DNA of 64,000 nt from Parundibacterium terreum. Lineage in GTDB: Bacteria > Pseudomonadota > Gammaproteobacteria > Burkholderiales > Burkholderiaceae_D. Under the pieces are notes generated by a model, which was given only the letters and a program-made list of their open reading frames with translations, was not told the origin of the DNA and did no database searches. Location of the stretch: NCBI RefSeq assembly GCF_014636315.1, contig NZ_BMED01000002.1, positions 310,001 through 374,000 on the forward strand, given 5' to 3'. The position numbers were made by a program, and so were the translations under genes. Below are positions 16,655 to 22,798 of this stretch, piece by piece (position 1 is the first letter of the stretch; every line of letters begins with the position of its first letter).

Positions 16655-17753
16655 TCTTTTCTCCTTCTACATAGACTGCTGTCAGGTTAAGTTCACGGTC
16701 CAGCACGACGATATCGGCGTAGCTGTTAATTTGCAGGCGGCCGCGCTCAGGCAGGCCCAGGTAATCAGCAGCATAGGTAGACACACGCCTGGACGCATCT
16801 TGCAGATCCAGGCCTATGCTGACCAGATTGCGCAAGGCCTGGTCCATGGTCAGCGTGCTACCCGCCAGCGTGCCGTCTTCCAGCCTGACGCCGCCCAGGC
16901 ACTTGTGAACCACTTGGCGCCCCAGCATGTACTGGCCGTCCGGCATGCCGGAAGCCGCCGTAGAGTCAGTTACGCAATACAGGTGAGGGATAGCGCGCAT
17001 CGCCGCCTTGATCGCTCCCGGATGCACATGCAGCAGATCGGGAATGATTTCGGAAAATTTCGCATGCGCCAATGCGGCGCCGACCATGCCCGGTGCCCGG
17101 TGGTCCAGCCGCGACATGGCGTTGTATAGATGTGTGAAGCCGGTGGCGCCGTTTTCCAGCGCTGCCACACCCTCTTCGTAGGTACCCAGAGTATGACCGA
17201 TCTGCACTTGCATGCCCATTTCGGTCAATTGCTTCACCAGCTCCAGATGGCCTTCCATCTCGGGCGCGACCGTGATCAGCTTGATCGGCGCTATTGCGTG
17301 CAGATGCTGCACTTGTTCCAGCGTTGCCAGGGTTGCGAAATCGGGCTGTGCGCCCAGCTTGCCGGGATTGATGTAAGGGCCTTCAAGGTGCACGCCGAGC
17401 ACGCGCGCAGAATTTTTCCCGCGCTCCTTGCAAGATATGCTGATCGCCTGCAAAGCCTGCTCCAGATCGGAAACCGGCGCCGTCATCGTCGTGGCCAGCA
17501 TGCTGGTTGTGCCATGCTGGGCGTGCATGCGTGCAATCACTTGCACTGCATCGCCAGCTTCCATCGTATCCTTGCCGCCTGCACCATGCACGTGCAAATC
17601 GACAAAACCAGGCAAGATGTAGGGAAGATCGTTTTTTGCAGGGTCGGAAAACGCACCCTGGATATTCGCGATACGGTCAGAGAAATTCACCGTACCCTGT
17701 ATCCAGCCTTTCGGCGTCAGTATATTGCCCTGCAGTTGCTGTGCATCTCTCAT
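16635..17753 (-). CDS. nagA: N-acetylglucosamine-6-phosphate deacetylase
   Basis: 372 residues, close to the usual family length. Amidohydrolase motifs are present: HVHG (H54, H56), V-H-L-E-G-P-Y-I-N-P with metal ligand E124, I-G-H-T (H187), T-H-L-Y-N-A-M (H208) and catalytic D261 in V-T-D-S-T. It removes the acetyl group from GlcNAc-6-phosphate in the cytosol. The ATG overlaps the stop of the GntR regulator as ATGA (17750-17753), and its 3' end overlaps nagB-II. Confidence 0.96.
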   Translation of the reverse strand: MRDAQQLQGNILTPKGWIQGTVNFSDRIANIQGAFSDPAKNDLPYILPGFVDLHVHGAGGKDTMEAGDAVQVIARMHAQHGTTSMLATTMTAPVSDLEQALQAISISCKERGKNSARVLGVHLEGPYINPGKLGAQPDFATLATLEQVQHLHAIAPIKLITVAPEMEGHLELVKQLTEMGMQVQIGHTLGTYEEGVAALENGATGFTHLYNAMSRLDHRAPGMVGAALAHAKFSEIIPDLLHVHPGAIKAAMRAIPHLYCVTDSTAASGMPDGQYMLGRQVVHKCLGGVRLEDGTLAGSTLTMDQALRNLVSIGLDLQDASRRVSTYAADYLGLPERGRLQINSYADIVVLDRELNLTAVYVEGEKIDLANA

Positions 17754-18484
17754 CTAAACAACTCCGCCACAAAATCATAATAATCGCTGCGGCAATACGA
17801 GTGCGTCAGCTCAACAGCGGCGCCGGTCGGCAGATAGCCGACGCGGGTAATGTAAAGCATCGCCGCACCCTGTTTGATACCCGCCAGCTTGGCCTGTTCC
17901 GCCGTCGCGTTGACAGCACGGATATGCTGCAAGGCGCGCGTTGGGGTAACGTTATGTGATTCCAGATAACCGTAAAGGCTATCGGTCACAGCTTTGGGGT
18001 TGGGCAGGTACAGCGCAGGTATCGTGGTGCTTTCTATCGCCATCACCACGTTGTCCGCAGTACGCAAACGTTTCAGGCGGGATACGACGGTATTGGGCGA
18101 CAGGCCCAGCGACAAAATTTCTTCCGGCGCAGCAACACCTGTCTCGCGCGACAACCACTGCGAGCCAGGAACGAAGCCGCGCTGGCGCAGTTCTTCACTG
18201 AAGTTGGTCAGGCGCGACAGCGGCTGCTCCAGCTTGGGAGTGATATAGGTACCGGACCCATGCTTGCGGGTCAACAACCCGCGCTCGCACAGCATATCTA
18301 TCGCCTTGCGCGCGGTGACGCGCGAAATTTCCAACGCGTCAGACAAAGTGCGCTCGGAAGGCAAGGCCTCGTCCGGCTGCCAGATACCGCTATGGATACC
18401 GGTAGCCAGCTTGTTGGCCAATTGCAGGTATAGCGGCGTAGAGCTGTCGCTATCAGGTTTGAACTCAAGTAGTTGAGCTAGCAT
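17750..18484 (-). CDS. GntR/HutC family regulator of amino-sugar genes (NagR/NagQ/YvoA-like)
   Basis: 244 residues. The N-terminal winged helix-turn-helix (about 17-80) shows P-L-Y-L-Q-L-A-N-K-L, L-P-S-E-R-T-L-S-D-A and S-R-V-T-A-R-K-A-I-D. A UTRA effector domain follows (about 95-235). Family members YvoA/NagR and DasR bind glucosamine-6-P or GlcNAc-6-P and repress nag genes at sites built from AGTGGTAT-like halves. It sits inside the operon it likely controls, two bases after the kinase gene and coupled to nagA. Candidate sites are at 19454-19469 and 25616-25628. Confidence 0.9.
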   Translation of the reverse strand: MLAQLLEFKPDSDSSTPLYLQLANKLATGIHSGIWQPDEALPSERTLSDALEISRVTARKAIDMLCERGLLTRKHGSGTYITPKLEQPLSRLTNFSEELRQRGFVPGSQWLSRETGVAAPEEILSLGLSPNTVVSRLKRLRTADNVVMAIESTTIPALYLPNPKAVTDSLYGYLESHNVTPTRALQHIRAVNATAEQAKLAGIKQGAAMLYITRVGYLPTGAAVELTHSYCRSDYYDFVAELFR

Positions 18485-18486
18485 TG

Positions 18487-19380
18487 TCAGCTTTCTGAAA
18501 AACTATTCTTGATCAGTATCAACGCGCCGGTCGCTGAATCAGCTTGTGGCTGTACGACGCGATTCAATAATGCAGGCGGCAGATATTCGCGCAAAGGCGC
18601 AGCCAAACCACCGCATAGGGCTATAGGCAATTGTGCAGACGGATCCAGCGCATGGGCCATCTTGGCAATCTCTTCACCGGCTTTTTGCAAAATGCCGCGC
18701 GCAACCGGTTCGGTCGGCGCGAACTGTATAGTGAAACGCGCCAGTTGCGCATAGGCGGTCTGGTTGGCCTGTGCCAGCCAGTTGAAAACGCCATCGCGTC
18801 CGCCGCCGCAATGCGCAACCACCGCAGCGGCAAATTCGGTTGGAGGATGCCGGCCATCCAGTACGTGCTGCACATGATTGATCGTATGCAAGCCAAGCCA
18901 GGCACCGCTGGCTTCATCGCTGGAAGGAAAGCCCCAGGCGCCAACTTCACGCCTGCTACCATCCGGCAACAAGACCTCACCGACACTGCCGGTACCAATG
19001 GCGATAATCGCGCCCGGCTGCCCCTGATGAGCTCCCAGCAAAGTGGTCTGGCCGTCGGTCCCAACCGCCAGCGCGCCAAAGCCAGGATTTTTTTCAGCGA
19101 AATCGTTCGCCCATTGTTTATTGTGCACACCGGCCAGGCCGCAACCGGCAGCGATGTCAGATAAAACAGGAGCATCCAGGCCAGCCTCAGCGAAAGCCTG
19201 TTTCATTGCATATAATAAGGCTGCCCAAGCATTGTCGATACCATGCATCAGACCGGAAGGACCTGCACTACCACGCCCCAGCTCAGCGCCGTCAGCATGC
19301 GCCAGCACCACCCGGGTGCCGGTTCCGCCGCCATCTACGCCGATCAGGTATTGGTATTGTTTGTTCACTTCTTTTTCCAT
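18487..19380 (-). CDS. BadF/BadG-type N-acetylglucosamine kinase
   Basis: 297 residues of the ASKHA fold. The phosphate-1 loop is I-G-V-D-G-G-G-T-G-T-R (13-23), with T-D-G-Q-T-T-L-L-G-A-H and A-I-G-T-G-S-V-G further on and S-S-D-E-A-S-G-A-W-L-G-L typical of NAGK-like kinases. It probably phosphorylates cytoplasmic GlcNAc to GlcNAc-6-P for NagA. It is the first gene of the operon. I choose ATG 19380; a GTG at 19404 is in frame but lies only about 19 bases after the predicted promoter -10 box. Confidence 0.85.
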   Translation of the reverse strand: MEKEVNKQYQYLIGVDGGGTGTRVVLAHADGAELGRGSAGPSGLMHGIDNAWAALLYAMKQAFAEAGLDAPVLSDIAAGCGLAGVHNKQWANDFAEKNPGFGALAVGTDGQTTLLGAHQGQPGAIIAIGTGSVGEVLLPDGSRREVGAWGFPSSDEASGAWLGLHTINHVQHVLDGRHPPTEFAAAVVAHCGGGRDGVFNWLAQANQTAYAQLARFTIQFAPTEPVARGILQKAGEEIAKMAHALDPSAQLPIALCGGLAAPLREYLPPALLNRVVQPQADSATGALILIKNSFSES

Positions 19381-19422
19381 CGATAAATTTCGCAATTCCC
19401 CCACGTATCAGGGGTCGGCTTC

Positions 19423-19451
19423 ACTTTATGGCCTAACACAGTGGTTGTCAA
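19423..19451 (-). promoter_or_regulatory. Sigma-70 promoter of the amino-sugar operon
   Basis: On the minus strand TTGACA (19451-19446) and TAAAGT (19428-19423) are separated by 17 bases. The -35 box is a perfect consensus and the -10 matches four of six positions. The predicted transcript would start near 19416, about 36 bases before the kinase ATG. Confidence 0.7.
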
Positions 19452-19453
19452 TA

Positions 19454-19469
19454 GGTATTTAAGTGGTAT
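19454..19469. promoter_or_regulatory. Candidate GntR-family operator next to the operon promoter
   Basis: GGTATTTAAGTGGTAT lies two bases upstream of the -35 box. It contains AGTGGTAT, the half-site type known for YvoA/NagR-like and DasR-like regulators, and two GGTATTTAA units 11 bases (one helical turn) apart. Its core GGTATTTAAGTGG recurs with one change at 25616-25628 upstream of the TonB-dependent receptor. Confidence 0.5.
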
Positions 19470-19526
19470 TTAATTAAATTCGTAAATCACTTGTTACAAA
19501 TTGCAAGTATTACGTTAATTATTGCG

Positions 19527-19967
19527 TTAATCATTAATGAACTGCTCGTTACCGATCATGCCTATCTTGGTCACGCCCAGACGCTGTGCCGAGGCCATCA
19601 CTGCTGCCACCGACTTGTATGCCACCAGCTTGTTGGGCTTCAAATGCACTTCCGGCTGATCCGGTTGCGCCGCTACTTCACGCAGCTTGGCTTCCAGTTC
19701 GCCGCGGCCGCCGCTCAGGGCAACGCCGTTCCACAGTACTGTTCCGTCAAAGTCCACGTCGATCGTGATCACCATTGGCTCTGTCAGCGGTTTGGCTGGC
19801 GAGCTGGTCGGCATGTTCAGATTGACTGCGTGGTTTTGAATCGGGATGGTAATGATCAGCATGATGATCAACACCAGCATAACGTCGATCAACGGCGTCA
19901 TGTTCATCTCGATCATCGGTTCCGGATCGGCGGAGCTGACTCCGCCTGAGCCTATATTCATCCCCAT
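19527..19967 (-). CDS. exbD: ExbD-type biopolymer transport protein (second copy)
   Basis: 146 residues with a short cytoplasmic N-terminus, one membrane helix and a periplasmic domain. The motif M-N-M-T-P-L-I-D-V-M-L-V-L-I contains the conserved membrane aspartate needed for proton-driven work. It is encoded 184 bases after a first exbD, exbB and tonB in the same direction, forming an energiser for outer-membrane receptors. The glycine-rich start (MGMNIGSGG) differs from the acidic start of the other copy. Because it faces the amino-sugar operon and the receptor gene, service of that receptor is likely but not proven. Confidence 0.92.
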   Translation of the reverse strand: MGMNIGSGGVSSADPEPMIEMNMTPLIDVMLVLIIMLIITIPIQNHAVNLNMPTSSPAKPLTEPMVITIDVDFDGTVLWNGVALSGGRGELEAKLREVAAQPDQPEVHLKPNKLVAYKSVAAVMASAQRLGVTKIGMIGNEQFIND

Positions 19968-20151
19968 GTGGGTTCCTTTCTTCTATTAACTACGTGCCAC
20001 GCTCCGTCAGCGATAACGGAATTTTCATGTCTTTCTCTACCTCGCTTATAGAGCTTGCTGCAAAGCCTGGATGGCTAGGCGCGCCGACGCAGACAGCACG
20101 CAAGTGCGGCAAGGAGAAGCAACACCGCCAGGCAGGCTTTTCAGCAAGTTC

Positions 20152-20583
20152 TTAGCCGCCGCGCGGTGGCGGTTCGGTCACAAATCCGACCTTGGCTATT
20201 CCTGCGCGCTGGGCTGTCAGGATCACCTTGCCGACATACTTATACTGGGCGTTTTGATCGCCACGGATATGCAGTTCAGGCTGAGGTACCATCACAGCGA
20301 CCTTCTTCAGCTTTTCAAACAACGCTGCCGTATCGGCTACTGGTGCTTCATTCCAGAACATCTGGCCTTCTTTGTCGATGGCCAGATTGATGTTTTCTGG
20401 TTTGGTCTTGTACGGCTGATTTGTCTCAGACGGCAGTTTGACCGGTACGGTGTGCGTGACGACGGGAATGGTGATCAGGAAGATGATCAGCAGTACCAAC
20501 ATAACGTCGACTAGCGGCGTGGTGTTGATGGTACTGTTGACTTCGTCTTCGCCGTCTCCATCATTGCCTATTGCCATTGCCAT
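20152..20583 (-). CDS. exbD: ExbD-type biopolymer transport protein (first copy)
   Basis: 143 residues. An acidic cytoplasmic start (D-G-D-G-E-D-E-V) is followed by I-N-T-T-P-L-V-D-V-M-L-V-L-L with the conserved Asp, one membrane helix and a periplasmic domain ending in a Pro-Arg-Gly-Gly tail. It works with ExbB and TonB to couple the proton gradient to TonB-dependent uptake. Two ExbD copies in one locus are common near TIGR01782-type receptors and may form a mixed pore dimer. Confidence 0.93.
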   Translation of the reverse strand: MAMAIGNDGDGEDEVNSTINTTPLVDVMLVLLIIFLITIPVVTHTVPVKLPSETNQPYKTKPENINLAIDKEGQMFWNEAPVADTAALFEKLKKVAVMVPQPELHIRGDQNAQYKYVGKVILTAQRAGIAKVGFVTEPPPRGG

Positions 20584-20702
20584 GAATAAGCATCCTAAAT
20601 CTGAAATTCATTGCAGCAGGCCGATGAAATGAACGGCATGCTGCGTTGCAAATACTCGCAAGGGAAACCACCCTTGCTCCGTGTTGCGCCTGGCCTGCCG
20701 CC

Positions 20703-20728
20703 CATTGCATCAGCCCGCTGATGCAATG
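20703..20728. repeat. Perfect hairpin with CATTGCATCAGC arms
   Basis: CATTGCATCAGC (20703-20714) and GCTGATGCAATG (20717-20728) form a 12-bp stem with a two-base loop between exbB and the first exbD. The same arm sequence recurs at 22593-22648 upstream of tonB. No T-tract follows, so it is not a standard terminator. Confidence 0.6.
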
Positions 20729-20746
20729 CACTTCAGACCCAGGACG

Positions 20747-21646
20747 CTAGCCTGCTTTTTTGATGCTGGCTGCGCCAGAAGCTTTGGACATGGCACCGGA
20801 CAATACGACGGAGTGCAGGTCGGCGCTGAACGCACGAACGTCTTCCATTGCTGTCTTGTTACGGCGTACCAGGAAGTTGTAACCCAATACCGCAGGAACC
20901 GCTACACCCAGACCGATCGCAGTCATGATCAGCGCTTCACCCACTGGACCTGCTACTTTGTCGATCGATGCCTGACCTGCTACACCAATCGCTGTCAGCG
21001 CATTGTAAATACCCCAAACTGTACCGAACAGACCGACGAACGGTGCTGTGGAACCAACTGTTGCCAGGAAAGCCAGGCCATCTTGCAGACGGCTTTGTAC
21101 TTTGTCTACTGCGCGCTGGATGGACATCGTTACCCAGGAGTTCAGGTCGATTTGTTCCAGCAGGGCGCCTTCGTGGTGGTCGGTCGCTTTGGTCGCTGTT
21201 TCGGCGATGAAGCGGAATGGGCTGCCTTCTTTCAGGCTGGTTACGCCAGCTTGTACGGAGGCGGCTTTCCAGAACTTGGTTTTAGCGTCTTTTGCCTGGC
21301 CGCTCATTTTGAGCTGGTCAACAAATTTGGTGATCAGGATGTACCAACTGCCCATGGACATGATGGCCATGATGATCAGTGTGGAGCGTGCTACGAAGTC
21401 GCCGCCTTTCCACAGGGCGTCCAGGCCGTATGGATTGTCGACTGGGTCTTTCGCTACTGCTGGTGCTGCTACGTCAGTTGGCGCTGCTGCTGGAGCAGCT
21501 GCTTCTGCTGCTGGAGCAGCTGCTGGTGCGGATGCTTCAGTACTTTGAGCTGACGCCGGTACGGACATTACAGCCAAGCCTGCACCAAACGCACATGAAC
21601 CAGCCAGCAACAGGGCTTTCAATTTGGAGGATAAGGAAAATTTCAT
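20747..21646 (-). CDS. exbB: ExbB/TolQ-type proton channel protein with signal peptide and Ala/Pro-rich N-terminal extension
   Basis: 299 residues. I start at ATG 21646 (MKFSLSSKLKALLLAG), which yields a signal peptide ending at S-A-Q; the longer frame to 21721 adds non-signal residues from the structured intergenic repeat. Residues about 36-66 are almost only Ala, Pro, Glu and Thr. The MotA/TolQ/ExbB core follows, with three membrane helices and V-G-S-T-A-P-F-V-G-L-F-G-T-V-W-G-I. The extension is longer than in E. coli ExbB and may reach into the periplasm. It forms the proton channel with ExbD. Confidence 0.93.
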   Translation of the reverse strand: MKFSLSSKLKALLLAGSCAFGAGLAVMSVPASAQSTEASAPAAAPAAEAAAPAAAPTDVAAPAVAKDPVDNPYGLDALWKGGDFVARSTLIIMAIMSMGSWYILITKFVDQLKMSGQAKDAKTKFWKAASVQAGVTSLKEGSPFRFIAETATKATDHHEGALLEQIDLNSWVTMSIQRAVDKVQSRLQDGLAFLATVGSTAPFVGLFGTVWGIYNALTAIGVAGQASIDKVAGPVGEALIMTAIGLGVAVPAVLGYNFLVRRNKTAMEDVRAFSADLHSVVLSGAMSKASGAASIKKAG

Positions 21647-21717
21647 CTTACATACCTTCTTTAATTTAACTAAATACCAAAAAAATTCTAAAAAAACCTT
21701 ACCGCCCGGGCCGCTGG

Positions 21718-21816
21718 CCAAGCGTAGCGAGCAGCTTCAGTTCTGGCCGAGGAGCGCAGTCGTACTTCAGTACGTCGAGCACCACAGGCCGGAAATGGAG
21801 CCGCGCAGTAGCTTGG
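21718..21816. repeat. Nested palindromic intergenic element between tonB and exbB
   Basis: Outer arms CCAAGC (21718-21723) and GCTTGG (21811-21816), middle arms TTCTGGCC (21741-21748) and GGCCGGAA (21787-21794, one mismatch), and inner arms CGTACT (21761-21766) and AGTACG (21769-21774) define a long imperfect hairpin. It could be a dispersed repeat or an mRNA-processing structure. No coding content is supported. Confidence 0.5.
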
Positions 21817-21831
21817 ACGGCGGCCACGAAG

Positions 21832-22497
21832 CTAGTCAAGACGCCATACATAATTAACCTTGGTCCAGAGCTGTTGCGGTTTGCCATCGACTGTGCCTGG
21901 TTTGTTTTTGCAGCTGCCCGACATCAGTTGGGATTTCACTGCATTGTCCAGATTTCTAAATCCACTGGATTTTTCAATCTTGACGTCTGATACGCTGCCG
22001 TCTGCTCCGATCAACACGGCCAGTCCTACTGTCCCTGTCTCTTCGTTACGCAATGACGCTCTTGGCCATTCCGGTTTGCAGCCTGCTGCGTTGAAATCGA
22101 TCACGGCTGCTACCGATACCGGACCTGTCGCTTTTACCGGCGGTGCATCTGCTACCGGCGGCGCTGTCCTTGGCAGTACGTCCGTCGTCGGCTTGACTTG
22201 TGTCGAGACGATCGTCGGTTGCTGTACCTGCGGCTGTACCTGCACTTCCGGCGGCGGAATGAACGGCGGCGGCGGTGCGGCCAGTTTTGGCGGCGGTGGC
22301 GGTGGCGTTTCTGGAGGTGGTGGCGGTGGCTTGACCTCCTCTACGATCTTGGTTTCCAACGGCTTTTGCACTACTTCTAATATCTTGTGCCCCAAACCAT
22401 TGAGCAGCGCATACACCAACGCCAAGTGAAATACGACTACCAGCGCAAACCCTGTGAGCCTCTTGCCGGGTTCCTGCTGCCGTTCTGAAAGATACAT
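21832..22497 (-). CDS. tonB: TonB protein
   Basis: 221 residues. An N-terminal membrane anchor (about 15-33) is followed by a proline-rich spacer with runs of six prolines and P-P-P-P-F-I-P-P-P-E-V-Q, then a C-terminal TonB domain with A-A-G-C-K-P-E-W-P, G-T-V-G-L-A-V-L-I and a final W-T-K-V-N-Y-V-W-R-L-D. It spans the periplasm and transmits ExbB-ExbD energy to outer-membrane receptors. It lies 185 bases upstream of exbB and about 300 bases downstream of the receptor gene in the same direction. Confidence 0.94.
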   Translation of the reverse strand: MYLSERQQEPGKRLTGFALVVVFHLALVYALLNGLGHKILEVVQKPLETKIVEEVKPPPPPPETPPPPPPKLAAPPPPFIPPPEVQVQPQVQQPTIVSTQVKPTTDVLPRTAPPVADAPPVKATGPVSVAAVIDFNAAGCKPEWPRASLRNEETGTVGLAVLIGADGSVSDVKIEKSSGFRNLDNAVKSQLMSGSCKNKPGTVDGKPQQLWTKVNYVWRLD

Positions 22498-22798
22498 GTA
22501 CTACTCCTGATATCTGCGGGTGCAACCTGGGCCAAAGGCCACAGGAAACCGGCATTGCGTTTCTTCTAATTTCCGTCGTGCCCCGGATCGAGGCTCATTG
22601 CATCAGCATCTGCCGTCTGGCTTAATGACAGGTGCTGATGCAATGAGCTTCCTCTTGCCATGGGATTTCCATGGGCAAATGAGTGCGTTTGAATTAATTG
22701 ATGACCAAGTAGCAGAAAAAATGGCGGAGCAGAGAACGCTCCGCCATTTGGATCAAAGGAATTGCACAGGCCAGGCTGCGCAACTCCTCTAGCTCAGC
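22498..22798. other. Intergenic region between the TonB receptor gene and tonB
   Basis: No gene is supported. The only clear structure is the 16-bp-arm hairpin at 22593-22648. A receptor terminator with a T-tract was not found, so tonB-exbBD could be partly co-transcribed with the receptor. Confidence 0.5.
22593..22648. repeat. Hairpin with GCTCATTGCATCAGCA arms
   Basis: A perfect 16-bp inverted repeat (22593-22608 and 22633-22648) with a 24-base loop. Its core CATTGCATCAGC equals the arm of the hairpin at 20703-20728, so it is a repeated palindrome family within the TonB cluster. Confidence 0.6.

Noticed and set aside
19541..19890. Possible CRISPR or tandem repeats in the ExbD region
   Set aside because: No regularly spaced repeats; the apparent similarity is coding sequence.
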